Positions 21,666-34,282 of a stretch of DNA of 64,000 bases are shown here, piece after piece. This DNA is from Eurosta solidaginis. Taxonomy: Eukaryota; Arthropoda; Insecta; Diptera; Tephritidae. Made by a program: the position numbers and the translations under genes. Numbering within the stretch: position 1 is the stretch's first letter; each line of letters starts with the position of its first letter. The stretch is taken from positions 243,908,978 through 243,972,977 of the forward strand of contig NC_090320.1 in NCBI RefSeq assembly GCF_040869045.1, read 5' to 3'. The notes beneath the pieces are model-generated. The model ran no database searches. It was not told where the DNA came from and saw only the letters and a program-made list of their open reading frames with translations.

Positions 21666-23772
21666 TAGAGATATACACCGCCGATAAACGCCGCCGCCGC
21701 CGCCGATTTTGGTAGTTTTTCGCACACCGCCGCCGAATGTCAAAAATATCGGCGTGGCGGCGCGGCGTCCGGCGCGTTACTATATTTTCTACTCGTTTAA
21801 GACTGTTTAGGCCATTTATTGTTCATGTCGAAAATTGGTCGGATATGGTCGAAAGTGGTATCAACGGAGGCGCATCACTGCCAGTTATAAGAAACTAATT
21901 GCGAAATTTAACTCTTTATAACTATTCAAAAGTTATTTAAAATAACAGGCGCTTTCGATGTCAGCTTAACACGGACTTTCCATCACCCAATTCAGCAAGT
22001 TATTAAAACAAAATACTAAAAGAAAAGTTATATAATAAATTTATATGCTCACTTTACATTTTTGAAAAAATTAATAATGAACAATTAATACAAATAAAAT
22101 GACCCAAGGCGAGCATGTTTTTAAACTTTCCTCAAGAATAAGCGAAATCAGTGATGCAAAATCCTTTAGTAGGTTCTAGGGGCATAAACACTCCTTTGAA
22201 ATTATTCTTACCTCATACTTAAGTTGAGGATATATGTACTTACGACAAGGGTTTGAAAAATCACTAAGTCTTGCATTCAAACATCTGTTGTTTATTTGCG
22301 AAACTATACAATAGCGTCTGAAATGTTAATTTTGATTTTCACACTTCATCCTTCAACACCCAAGTCTCCCGGTTTGACATTTCTTAAAGTTGGCGGCCCT
22401 ATCCAAAACTAGTCCCTTGGAGTGAATCACATTGATTGTAGCCTATCAACCAAGTTTAAATATCACCTACACGTTACGGCTCCTTTTACAATTGTGAATT
22501 CGTAGGCACATATATCTACCAGGTGAGACTTTGTCCTTCGCAAGAACACTCAAAGTGGTGAAGCAAAAGCTTTCCCAAAGCAGCGGAACTAATGACCGTG
22601 TGTAATACTACGCTAACGTAGTGGACAGTCGAACTTGTCTAAAAACTGAAGCTACGCGGTCATCCATAATGAGCTCCTATATCGTAAGGCCGGAAAACAG
22701 TAGTTAACAACTTTCAACTTAAAATCCGTCGATTTCATTCTAAATTTTAATTTAACGAAGACTATTGAAATCAATGTTGGGAACACAAACGTCTGCAATC
22801 TTTGGTCTACATTTTAAAAATTTTATCCAGGGTCCTTGTAAAATTTTAATTATGTAGATGATTATACGGATTTTCACCCATGACGCAATGACATCCACTT
22901 AGACTGCTTATGATTTCGAGGGCGGCATCTTTGGCCGAATGAATAGTCACTCCCTAACGTTTCAAAGTGTAGCTCGGCAGCATAGCGCGACAAAAGCATC
23001 CGTTGGAAAGTCTTCGGAGCTACACCTAGAGCTTCTAGGAAACTGACGTCGACGAAGGTATGAGTTCGAAGTCGCAGTCCTATAGCTTCTGTACTGGCAT
23101 ATGGTGTGAGGCTCAGGAGGCGTGGTAGCGACTGGTGGTAGGGATTCCTACTGTTCGCACATCGGAAATTTTAGCTCTTAAAAACAGCCGTAAAAACTGG
23201 AGGCGCCCTGTGCCACGATAGTCATGAGTATTAATAGACCATTCATAGCAACCCTAAGTCGCCTTTATGCGTGACCGCCAAGGAGCGACAAATGATTTAA
23301 AGAAATGATTTAAAGAAATTGTGTTCGCGACGATTATTAGGAGTTAACCCTAGGTGAAACTACACTTTGCACGAGATATACAGGCAAAAGTGTGACTATT
23401 TTATGTATCTCTATTTCTTTTCAGCAGACGCAGCAGTACCAATTCCAAAGACCGGGGTTAGGTTCGAAGCCTCTCTGGAGCATGCGAACGAGGGACAATC
23501 CCTTCACAAGGAGCTGCTCCTGAAAATTTTTGAACGGTCTGCGAGATTTTGATGCAAAAACCCTGGATCTTTCCGAAATGGCCAACACGTTGATTTTCTT
23601 AAATACATATAAACAAAACCTTTCCTAAATATTATTTTTTTAAATAGAAAAATCAAGCTTTTAAAGTAAGAACACCGGCGTACACCGGCGCGCCGCCTAC
23701 GCCGCCATCGCCGGTATATAATAGAGCCTACGCCGCCGCCGCCGCCGATAAAGTGATCGGCGTAAACCTCTA
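21666..23772 (+). mobile_element. hAT-like 2.1-kb family, right copy (complete)
   Basis: TIRs TAGAGATATACACCGCCGAT and TAGAGGTTTACGCCGAT (inverted) bound 2,107 bp, with exact 8-bp duplications CTCTGTAC at 21658-21665 and 23773-23780. Ends are (CCG)n-rich, unusual in this AT-rich sequence. TAGAG and 8 bp fit hAT. No transposase is present. Confidence 0.82.
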
Positions 23773-23780
23773 CTCTGTAC

Positions 23781-25046
23781 AGCGAAGGAAACGCGGGGTA
23801 TGATGACTACTGCACTCAGCTCTCAAATCTAGTCACTGAGAGCAAACTTCGACCTGACGATGGAGCCGGGAGTTGGGAGCATATTATTTATCATTACGCG
23901 CCCCTGCTGCTAACACCAGAGCAGCGTTTGACAGTGCGAAAAGGATCCGCTTTTATGCTTCTATGTATGAATTTAAGCTCCCTGCAAAGCTAACAAAGCT
24001 TCTAACTTCGAACTAGTGCCCGTAACGTGTTATACGCCCAGTCATCGATATCAATTTTTTAAATCGCAATAGTCTTGAATGGTTAATGGGATTAGGGAAT
24101 TATGTGAAATGGTGCTACCAGTACTCATTGGATCCATAACTTGTTATCATTTTTACGAATCTTTTGGCAGACTCATTGATTTTCGATACGCGATCGTATA
24201 ACACGACACGGCCCAGCATTAGCAGCGAATACAATGTCAGATTGGAAATGAAAGGGAGAGGAACTTTGTATAATAAATTCCTCTCTCAATGAATAAAAAT
24301 CAAGCTGTTCATCATAGCTATACTGATGTAGAGCCGCAATCAGTGACGGTGTCGAGAGAATATGAGATGCCTCTTGAAGTATTCAAGAGAAAAGTTCGCC
24401 GGAAGATGTTTCTATCGGTGAAGCCGACGGCGATTACCGAAGGACACGAAGGAAGAGAAACTCGGCCTGAATTTCCTCAGAGGTACATGTATCTAAAAAA
24501 AATATTTTTTTATGTTGTTCTAAATCTGAACATCAAATGCACTTCTTCTAATGACTCATTAATATCTCGAAGAATCAAATGACGGTAGCACATTCTTCTC
24601 GTTACATACGATCTCAACGTTACCCTGTAGACCGAATTCTTGGCAATGTTTCGTCGCAATGTTGCAGTTTATTACATGTTAAAAAGAAGGGTTTCTAAAT
24701 AAGCTCGAATTGCCGTCACTGTACCAGCCAAATCCTACTCTAGTGGGGAGAAAACAAATTTGCAGCTTCTTGTTGTCATAAACGCTGAACACTGATTGAT
24801 ATGAGTAATAAATAAATTCGCATATCAAAATATGTTTGCTTTCCTCCTCGTTCGCAAATATATCTACATATACATGTGTACAAATGTTCTGCATGGAAAT
24901 TCAATTTATATTCGGAGTCTTACTCATTTCTATTACACATGCTACACAGATGGTGCAAGAAACGAGGTTCTGATAATATTAAAACTGTTGAGAAAAAAGT
25001 AACGAGAACTTGCAACTTGCACTTAAATGAAATACTTGTCTCGATT
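23781..25046. other. No supported gene
   Basis: A 97-codon frame at 24,289-24,582 starts with ATG but shows no recognisable domain and no neighbouring exon evidence, so it is not called. Nothing else was found. Confidence 0.5.
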
Positions 25047-25146
25047 TACCTCCGAGGAGTTAGGCCGAGCTTCTCTTCCAATTTCTACAAATCGGCAGGA
25101 CAAGACCTGCGTGTTTTAAATCGACTCCGAAAAATTTGTTTTTAAT
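25047..25146 (-). mobile_element. SINE family S, fragment
   Basis: Resembles the 3' half of the family S SINE (CCGAGGAGTTAGGCCGAGCT, TTCTCTTCCAATTT, GACTCCGA), lacking the tRNA head. Confidence 0.6.
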
Positions 25147-25154
25147 TGAAACAA

Positions 25155-26235
25155 TTTTTTATACTCAGCATGCTTTGCACACACAGTATATTAACTTTGA
25201 TTGGATAACGGTTGGTTGTACAGGTATAAAGGAATCGAGATAGATATAGACTTCCATATTTTAAAATCATCAGTATCGAAAAAAAATTTAATTGAGCCAT
25301 GTCCGTCTGTCCGTTAACACAATAACTTATGTAAATATTGAGATATCTTCACCAAATTTGGTACACGAGCTTATCTTGACCCAGAATAGATTGTTATTGA
25401 AAATGAGCGAAATCTGATGACAACCACGCCCACTTTTTATTTATATAACATTTTGGAAAATACAAAAACCCTGATTATTTAGTAAATAATACACCTAGAA
25501 TGTTGAAATTTTACGTGTGGATTGATATTGAGACTCTTGATAAGAATTTGAAACAATTTTTTTAAATGGGCGTGGCACCGCCCACTCGTGATAAAATCAA
25601 TTTTACAAATATTAATCATAAATCAAAAATCGTTAAACCTATCGTAACAAAATTCGGCAGAGAGGTTGCCTTTGCTATAAAGAATGCTTTGAGGAAAAAT
25701 TTACGAAATCGATTAAGGACCACGCCCACTTTTATATAAAAGATTTAAAAAAGATGGGCGTGGCACCGCCCCTTTTATGACCAAGCAATTTTCTATGTTT
25801 CGGGAGCCATAACTCGAAGAAAAATTAACATATTGTAATAAAATTGGGTACACAAATTTTCCCTATAGCAAGAAATATTTCTGGAAAAAATGGACGAGAT
25901 CGATTAAAGGCCACACCCACTTTTATATAAAAGATTTTTAAAAGGGTCGTAGACGAAAAAAATAAGTTAAATCTTAGCGAAAAATAGTTTTATACCAATA
26001 GAATTTTACTTTCATAATTGAATTATAACATTAAATTGCAAAACACTAAAATTTTTTAAAATGTGTGTGGCACCGCCCCTTTTATGACTAAGCAATTTTC
26101 TATGTTTCGGGAACCATAACTCGAAGAAAAATTAACACATCGTAATGAAATTGTGCACAAATATTTGCCTTATAGCAGAAAATATTTCTAGTAAAAATGG
26201 ACGGGATCGGTTAAAGACCATATAAAACAATTTTA
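25155..26235 (+). mobile_element. DINE-1/HINE-like element, copy E (divergent, 3' lost)
   Basis: Begins TATACTCAGCATGC...CACAGTATATTAAC with a short GTCY tract at 25,303, then three rounds of CCACGCCC / GGGCGTGGCACCGCCC blocks. The blocks at 25,730-25,920 and 26,050-26,210 repeat each other. The minisatellite and the terminal hairpin are absent. Confidence 0.65.
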
Positions 26236-26312
26236 AAAGGGTTGGGGATAAGCATGAGAAAGAGGATCAGAATGAGGACGAGGATGAAGATGGACATGAG
26301 TATGAGGACTAA
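26236..26312 (+). repeat. Purine-rich GAGGA/ATGAG tract
   Basis: Irregular (GAtGAG)n-type simple sequence at the right edge of copy E. Confidence 0.6.
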
Positions 26313-26399
26313 TGAAAAGGTTGCATTATGTTCGCACCTTATCAACTGAACTCTACTTTGCCACGATAAAGCTAAGGATGGAATCATTTTACTCGATTT

Positions 26400-26665
26400 G
26401 CCTCCTCAGAAAACTGTCTTCGACCTCTTTCCAGTCTTTCACGTCACTATGTCAAGCGCATGCTTTCCCGGCAGGTTGGAGCTCTTTCGATTACGCCTTG
26501 TAAATCTCTTCAAAGCCTTTTCTCCCGCGAGTGGCATTCGAACCCGCACTCCTACGATGGTTGAAGGGTTACAAACACATTCATCCACATCATGCCATAG
26601 TTGTTGTAAACTTATCCCAATTGCCTTCTTTGCACAGTACATGCTTCGTATCTTATCATGTGTCA
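26400..26665 (-). mobile_element. Possible second tRNA-derived SINE
   Basis: On the reverse strand a box-B-like GGTTCGAATGCC lies near 26,535-26,548, preceded by ~80 bp with GATGTGGATGAATG. Box A is not convincing and no other copy exists here. Confidence 0.35.
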
Positions 26666-26863
26666 AAGATATGATTTTTGTTGTTAGCAGGTTTTAAAAG
26701 AAACTGGCATTTTGCTTTGTTCTATTTATATAAATTCAAAGAATTAACCAATTTTGTCTATTTGTATGAATTAGCATTTTTAGTGCTGGATAGGGATTTC
26801 TACTCCTCTCTGTTTCAACCCCTGCTCCATTACATTTCTATTTTTTGGCTCTCCACTTGCCCT

Positions 26864-27229
26864 TGGCGGCCACCGTGGTGTGATGGTAGCGTGCTCCGCC
26901 TATCACACCGTATGCCCTGGGTTCGCACGCCGGGCAAAGCAACATCAAAATTTTAGAAATAAGATTTTTCAATTAGAAGAAAATTTTTCTAAGCGGGGTC
27001 GCCCCTCGGCAGTGTCTGGCAAGCGCTCCGATTGTATTTCTGCCATGAAAAGCTCTCAGTGAAAACTCATCTGCCTTGCAGATGCCGTTCGGAGTCGGCA
27101 TAAATCATGTAGGTCCCGTCCGGCCAATTTGTAGGGAAGAATCAAGAGGAGCACGACGCAAATTGGAAGAGAAGCTCGGCCTTAGATCTCTTCGGAGGTT
27201 ATCGCGCCTTACATTTATTTTTTTTTTTT
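26864..27229 (+). mobile_element. tRNA-derived SINE, family S, copy 2 (366 bp)
   Basis: Head: GTGGTGTGATGGTAGCGTGC matches an A box (TRGYNNARNNG) and GGGTTCGCACGCC stands where a B box would be. Body: GGGGTCGCCCC, CCATGAAAAGCTCTCAGTG, CCGTTCGGAGTCGGCAT. The end GCGCCTTACATTTATTT is followed by a T run. An exact 9-bp duplication ACTTGCCCT flanks it (26855-26863, 27230-27238). Confidence 0.85.
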
Positions 27230-27238
27230 ACTTGCCCT

Positions 27239-28282
27239 CCCCTTACTGAGCTCACTGACGCCAAGTTGAACATGTTGATTGAACGCTTAGGTCTTACATG
27301 GCTTGAGACCTTATTCGAGCTCTTATTTTTCTTCGTTATGATGTTTCTACTGATCCATCCTAGTTTTACGACTACCTACGCAACAAGGTAGGCGCAGCGG
27401 TCTAATATTGAATAAAGATAAATAAGATAAAGAACCCCCCACCACACCTCTGCCACTTTCTGTAGCAAGGCCAACTTTACTTTTACAAAGCGGCACGGTA
27501 TCCAAAAGGCTCCATTCAAATACACCCGAATACAGCCTATCACTGAAAATCATCCATTAGGCATGGTGCGTATAAAATCATGGATTACCGGGGTAGGCAA
27601 TTCTTTGTCGCCCAAAACTTGTCACCTTCCCATGAAGTAGAATGGCATCGGACGCAATGGAGTTCGGTTAAGCCCTCACACAATCGACATGGTGCATTTT
27701 CTATTACATTTAATCTATGAAAACTTTCTCAATACTCTTCTTAAGCCACTTGGAATGAGATCATATTAGCTTTGGTTAGGTTGGAACCACATATAATGAC
27801 TGCCGGGTTAGTAGAATAACAGATGTATATGCAAGCTCTTGCGATTTATTTCCATCATGTTTGGCCTCAATGCGGACTCAATCGCAATCAGAAAATGGAT
27901 GGCCTCAGCTTTTTAATTTTTTTATTTGTAGTTATGTGTATATTTATCATATTAATTTTTTTCTGCAACAAACAAGCAGCTATGGAAATTCACCAAGCAA
28001 GGATTGTGTCTGAAGCAAGAACAGTGTCTCCAGTTGCGAGGTTTTGGTTAAATTTTAGTACTTTTATCTTGACCTGGCTATCGTTTTCCTGCCCTAAAAC
28101 TGGCTAAACACCACTGTGCTATCCTCTCTAGGTCTGCCTCGTCGGAGGTATTAAAATTCTTTACGGAATATATCTTCAAGTACTAGCATGTTCATTATTC
28201 TACGAACGATCTGTTGTGGAATTTACTAACTTATAACAATGCGATTTGTCAAGATTTTAATTAACGATTTTGTCGCGTAATT
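27239..28282. other. No supported gene
   Basis: A 94-codon frame at 27,823-28,107 has one strongly hydrophobic stretch, but nothing else supports it as a gene. No repeat recognised. Confidence 0.5.
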
Positions 28283-28740
28283 TTAGCGACTCGAAATAGT
28301 TCACATTTAAATTTCGTTTTAATAGTAGAAAGGTGGCAGCACAGCTTAACGAAACCTAGAAAATGCGAAAAGCACAAAAGGAATGCCAAAAATAAATAAA
28401 TTCCGTATACTAACTGCATTCAAAAATCGTTATTGTGCAAGTTTTTACCTATTTTAACAAAATGTAAGTAAATGCGGTAATAATTTCTTTTTATCCTCTG
28501 TTGATATCGTAGCTATTCTTGTAGCCCTTAATTGGCCACCAGCTTTCGAAATTCCGTTGCATTCAAGTGGAATGGGTTATCTACTCCTCTAAGGAGGCGT
28601 CTGTCCACTGGCGATGGACTTAGTAATTCTTCATCTTGTGATAAAACGTACGCCAAGTACGCAAATGCCATTTGATTTATAAAGCAGCTTTTCGTGTTTG
28701 AAAGTATTTAATTAAAGATCCGATTTTCTTTTATAACTAA
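28283..28740 (+). repeat. Interspersed repeat Q, copy 1
   Basis: Matches 39,155-39,241 followed by 44,238-44,860: shared blocks TTTCGTTTTAATAG, AGAAAGGTGGCAGCACAGC, AAAGGAATGCCAAAAATAAA, GTCCACTGGCGATGG, AAACGTACGCCAAGTA. In the second copy a Harbinger complex separates the two halves, so this copy shows the uninterrupted state. Confidence 0.75.
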
Positions 28741-29752
28741 AATTGGAGTACTTTAACAATACTCCTTTGCAATGCGTTTGCGGCCCACCATCATCCGATC
28801 ATTGCTCGTTTTTTAACGACCGTGATCACGACACGATGACGATCGAACAGAGTTGCCAAAAGTAAAATACTGCATTCAAATAACTGATAATAAAATTTTT
28901 CTATGGCAACTCAGATAAAATGCAACCGCGCACTGCTTTTATGTATACATACTACAGTAGAGAAATATTAGTTTCTTTATTCACGCAAATGCTAAATAAC
29001 ATAAGAATATTCGTAGTATAAAATATAAAAGTTGTATTGTCCATCTTCATTTACTTTCATTTTAAATTAAATTCACTCCGATAATTCTTTCCGACACAAT
29101 TCCTCTTTAGTACTTTGGCATATGATCCTCTGTGGGTGCTCCATGGAGTACTACAGTGAAAGTACTTTGGAAAGTACTCTCACGTATGTACTCAATGGAA
29201 TACTCACAAACAAATCGAGAGTGGGATCACCTACTCCTCTCCTAGGACATCGCAATGTTAATTGGAGCACATTTTTGGTATGAATACATATTAGTTTTGG
29301 AACACTCCTATACTCCTAAAGGAGTATTCCTTACACTATTTATGGAGTACTCGCGTTTTTTGAAGGGTGAAAATCTTACCAAGAAGCGCAACTAACAGCT
29401 GATGGGTGAAAATTCGCACATTCACACGCACAGTTCTCGACTCAGTTTCAAAAAAAAACTTTAGATTATTTAGCTCAAATTTTGAAGTGAGATAATCCTT
29501 ACGAATTTATGTATATAGAATATATGGCGTTTTTGTTGTTTTTAAACCACTATTTTTATTTATATTAAAGCTTTTATAATTTTTTTTTTTACTTTGAAAA
29601 AACTCCGAACACCATTCCTTCATTATATGTCATTCGACTGCCTATATCATTGCCTTCCACTCTATTCGCAACATAACCTCCATTTAAGCTGCCGAACTAT
29701 ATAGTAAACAATGGTCCATGGGTTTAATTAACCGCTGATTGATAGCAAAGTG
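28741..29752. other. No gene; cluster of GGAGTA/TACTCC motifs
   Basis: Between 28,745 and 29,355 the palindromic-leaning words GGAGTAC and AGTACTC recur about ten times on both strands. No element boundary found. Confidence 0.45.
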
Positions 29753-29755
29753 TTA

Positions 29756-30154
29756 AGCTGGAGTCATTGGTGCCATATGTCGTATCGCTGTATCCGTATC
29801 CCTAACGTAATCAGCTGTTTATCGTTACGACGGTTAACCAAAACCCAATTGGTTGGCTACGATACGGTTACGACCTTAGCGGCACCAATAATCGATTGCA
29901 TTGATTCTCATAAGGTTGGTCGAATCAGCTGTTAAAAGGTTACCGATACGGTTACCGATCGCTGTATCCGTATCCCTAACGTAATCAGCTGTTTATCGTT
30001 ACGACGGTAAACCAAAACCCAATTGGTTGGCTACGATACGGTTACGACTTTAGCGGCACCAATAATCGATTGCATTGATTCTCATATGGTTGGTCGAATC
30101 AGCTGTTAAAAGGTTACCGATACGGTTACCGATAAAGCACCAATGTCTCCAGCT
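29756..30154 (+). mobile_element. Harbinger-like MITE, family 2, with internal duplication
   Basis: TIR AGCTGGAGTCATTGGTGCC; TSD TTA at 29753-29755 and 30155-30157. A 174-bp internal block (from ATCGCTGTATCCGTATCCC, starts 29,784 and 29,958) is present twice in tandem, explaining 399 bp against 225 bp in sister copies. Confidence 0.85.
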
Positions 30155-30157
30155 TTA

Positions 30158-31009
30158 TGTCAATTACAAGAGGATTGTGTTCATGATCCACAATACCCCA
30201 ATATAAGCCAATTTCAATCGAAATTCGTTAACATTTTATGACATTTATACATTTTTTTACTGCATAGACTAAATGTACAACAATTATTATTTCGCAAATA
30301 TGCCGAACAAATTAACAACTGTTTTTCGTTGCGTCAACGTCTTGATCAAATTTTTTATTATATATGTGCATATTTGTATATTTATTTCCATATGTACATT
30401 TACCATTTTATGAGTTATTTATTGTACTGTCAAAAGACGGGAAACTTGCGTCCGTTCACGATTTTTTTGCATTATTATTGGGTTGAAAACGATTAATGAT
30501 TGCCAAATTAGATGATTCGACCTTTTATTAAAGTTAACTAATTCCTGTTAAATTTTTACCTGAAGGATTTGAACTAACTGCATTTAACCATTGATAGTAA
30601 TCGAGAAAACGACACATGAAATTCAAAGATTACTGATATCGCCCACCTAGATCAAAACGGTGCGAACTCAAAAATTTGAAATTTTGAAGTTATGAGTACC
30701 TCCGGGCTTCCCAGTTCAATACTTACCGAAATGCGTACTCCATTTATTAATACCTTCATTAATTAGCGAGAACATACAAGTATCTACAAATTGTTTCATG
30801 TTTTATTTCGCTAGCGGCCATAAAATCTACTTTTGTATTTGGATTGGAACTTAAAGCAATAAAACCGAAATACATTGTGAACACTATTTATTACATGTGT
30901 TATCTAAAGGAAAATTATGCAATTAACATAAAAGGACTAAAAAAAATGTCTCGAGCTTAATATATGTAGCAGTTGGGGCAAGCGATCTATATTCAAATAG
31001 GAGATAAAA
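30158..31009. other. No gene seen
   Basis: AT-rich sequence without a recognisable frame, repeat or RNA gene. Confidence 0.5.
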
Positions 31010-31124
31010 ACAAGTAAGGAAGGCTAAGTTCGGGTGTAACCGAACATTACATACTCAGTTGAGAGCTATGGAGACAAAATAAGAAAAATGACCATGTAGG
31101 AAAATGAAGCTAGGGTAACCCTGG

Positions 31125-33665
31125 AATGTGGTTGTATGACATGTGTATCAAATGGAAGGTATTAAAAAGTATTTTAAGAGAGAGTAGGCCATAGTTCTAT
31201 GGATGGACGCCATTTAGGGATATCGCCATAAAGGTGGACCAGGGCTGACTCTAGAATTTGTTTGTACGATATGGGCATCAAATGAAAGGTGTTAATGAGT
31301 ATTTTAAAAGGGAATGGGCTTTAGTTCTTGGCCTTTTCGAGATATCACCATAAAGGTGGGCCAGGGGTGACTCTAAAATATATTTGTACGATATGGGTAC
31401 CAAATGAAAGGTGTTAATGAGTATTTTAAAAGGGAGTGATCCCTAGTTCCATAGGTGGACGCCGTTTCGAGATATCGCCATAAATGTGGACCAGGGGTGA
31501 CTCTAGAATGTGTTGTACGAAATGGGAATCAAATGAAAGGTGTTACTGAGCATTTTAAGAGGGAGTGGGCATTAGGTATATAGGAGGACGCCTTTTCGAG
31601 ATATCGCCATTAGGGTGGGCCAGGGGTGACTCTAGAATGTTTGTACGATATGGCTATCAAATGAAAGGTGGTAATGAGTATTTTAAAAGGGAGTAATCCT
31701 TAGTTCTATAGGTGGACGCCTTTTCGAGATATCGCCATAAAGGTGGGCCAGGGGTGACTCTAGAATGTGTTTGTACGATATGGGTATCAAATGAAAGGTG
31801 GTAATGAGTATTTTAAAAGGGAATGGGCCTTAGTCTATAGGTGAACGCCTTTTCGAGATATCGCCATAAAGGTGGAACAGGGGTGACTCTAGAATGTGTT
31901 TGTACGATATGGACATCAAATGAAAGGTGTTAATGAGTATTTTAAAAGGGAATGGGCTTTAGTTCTATAGGTGAACGCCTTTTCGAGATATCGCCATTAA
32001 GGTGGGCCAGGGGTGACTCTAGAATATATTTGTACGATATGGGTACCAAATGAAAGGTGGTAATGAGTATTTTAAAAGGGAGTGATCCTTAGTTCCATAG
32101 GTGGACGCCGTTTCGAGATATCGCCATAAAGGTGGACCAGGTGTGACTCTAGAATGTTTGCACGATATGGCTATCAATTGAAAGGTGGTAATGAGTATTT
32201 TAAAAGGGAGTAATCCTTAGTTCTATAGATGGACGCCTTTTGGAGATATCGCCATAAAGGTGGACCAAGGGTGACTCTAGAATGTTTGTACGATATGGGT
32301 ATCAAACGAAAGGTTTTACTGAGCATTTTAAGAGGGAGTGGGCATTAGGTCTATAGGTGGACGCCTTTTCGAGATATGGCCATTAGGGTGGGCCAGGGGT
32401 GACTCTAGAATATATTTGTACGATATTGGTACCAAATGAAAGGTGTTAATGAGTATTTTAAAAGGGAGTGATCCTTAGTTCCATAGGTGGACTCCGTTTC
32501 GAGATATCGCCATAAATGTGGACCAGGGGTGACTCTAGAATGTGTTGTACGATATGGGAATCAAATGAAAGGTGTTACTGGGCATTTTAAGAGGGAGTGG
32601 GCATTAGGTCTATAGGTGGACGCCTTTTCGAGATATCGCCATTAGGGTGGGCCAGGGGTGACTCTAGAATGTTTGTACGATATGGCTATCAAATGAAAGG
32701 TGGTAATGAGTATTTTAAAAGGGAGTAATCCTTAGTTCTATAGGTGGACGCCTTTTCGAAATATCGCCATAAAGGTGGGCCAGGGGTGACTCTAGAATGT
32801 GTTTGTACGATATGGGTATCAAATGAAAGGTGGTAATGAGTATTTTAAAAGGGAATGGGCCTTAGTCTATAGGTGAACGCCTTTTCGAGATATCGCCATA
32901 AAGGTGGAACAGGGGTGACTCTAGAATGTGTTTGTACGATATGGACATCAAATGAAAGGTGTTAATAAGTATTTTAAAAAGGAATGGGCTTTAGTTCTAT
33001 AGGTGACCGCCTTTTCGAGATATCGCCATAAAGGTGGGCCAGGGGTGACTCTAGAATATATTTGTACGATATGGGTACCAAATGAAAGGTGGTAATGAGT
33101 ATTTTAAAAGGGAGTGATCCTTAGTTCCATAGGTGGACGCCGTTTCGAGATATCGCCATAAAGGTGGACCAGGGGTGACTCTTGAATGTTTGTACGATAT
33201 GGCTATCAAATGAAAGGTGGTAATGAGTATTTTAAAAGGGAGTAATCCTTAGTTCTATAGGTGGACGCCTTTTGGAGATATCGCCATAAAGATGGACCAA
33301 GGGTGACTCTAGAATGTTTGTTCGATATGGGTATCAAACGAAAGGTTTTACTGAGCATTTTAAGAGGGAGTGGGCATTAGGTCTATAGGTGGACGCCTTT
33401 CGAGATATATCTAGAATGTGTTTGTACGGTATGGGTATCAAATGAAAGGTGGTAATGAGTATTTTAAAAGGGAGTAATCCTTAGTTCTATAGGTGGACGA
33501 CTTTTCGAGATATCGCCATAAAGGTGAGCCAGGGGTGACTCTAGAATGTGTTTGAACGATATGGGTATCAAATTAAAGGTATTAATGAGGGTTTTAAAAG
33601 CGAGAGGCCCTTAGATGTATATGTGAAGGCGTTTTCGCGATATTGACCAAAATGTGGACCAGGGT
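31125..33665 (-). repeat. Expanded minisatellite, ~20 units, with 1,032-bp higher-order period
   Basis: Units of about 127-130 bp. Distinctive variants recur in the same order one cycle later: TGTGTTGTAC at 31,509 and 32,541; the ATATATTTGTACGATATGGGTACC variant near 31,378 and 32,409 and again near 32,025 and 33,057. The whole eight-unit block was duplicated. Confidence 0.88.
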
Positions 33666-34282
33666 GATCCAGAAAATCATCTGTCGGGTACTGCTATTTT
33701 ATTTATATATGCAATACCACGAACAGTATTCCTTCCAAGATTCTAAGCGCTGTTGATTTCGCCCTGTAGAAGTTTTTAATTTTCTTCTACTTAATATGGT
33801 AGGTGTCACACCCATTACAAAGTTTTTTCTAAAGTTATATTTTGTGTCAATAAACCAATCAAATGACCATGATTCATCCCTTTTTTTGTATTTGGTATAG
33901 AATTATGGCATTTTTTTCATTTTTCGTAATTTTCGATATCGAAAAAGTGGGCGTGGTTATAGTCGGATTTCGGCCAAGATAAAGTGGGTTCAGATAAGTA
34001 CGTGGACTAAGTTTAGTAAAGATATATCGGTTTTTGCTCAAGTTATCGTGTTAACGGCCGAGCGGAAGAACAGACGGTGGATTGTGTATAAAAACTAGGC
34101 GTGGCTTCAACCGATTTATGCCATTTTCACAGAAAACAGTTACCGTCATAGAATCTATGCCCTACCAAATTTAAGAAGGATTGGTAAATTTTTGTTCGAC
34201 TAATGTCATTAATTAAATTTTTGTCTGAACTTAGTAGTGAGCAGACGTGTTTTTATTCGCTGTGCTTGTATCATATTTTTAA

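Noticed and set aside
17517..23772. One giant foldback transposon
   Set aside because: The right arm has its own 8-bp duplication and complete ends, and the left arm sits in a solo LTR; two insertions explain it better.
24289..24582. 97-codon protein gene
   Set aside because: No domain, no splice context, surrounded by repeats; length is within chance.
26864..26945. Functional tRNA gene
   Set aside because: The tRNA-like head has poor pairing and continues into a repeated SINE body with target duplications.
27823..28107. Small membrane protein
   Set aside because: One hydrophobic run in AT-rich DNA arises easily by chance; no other support.
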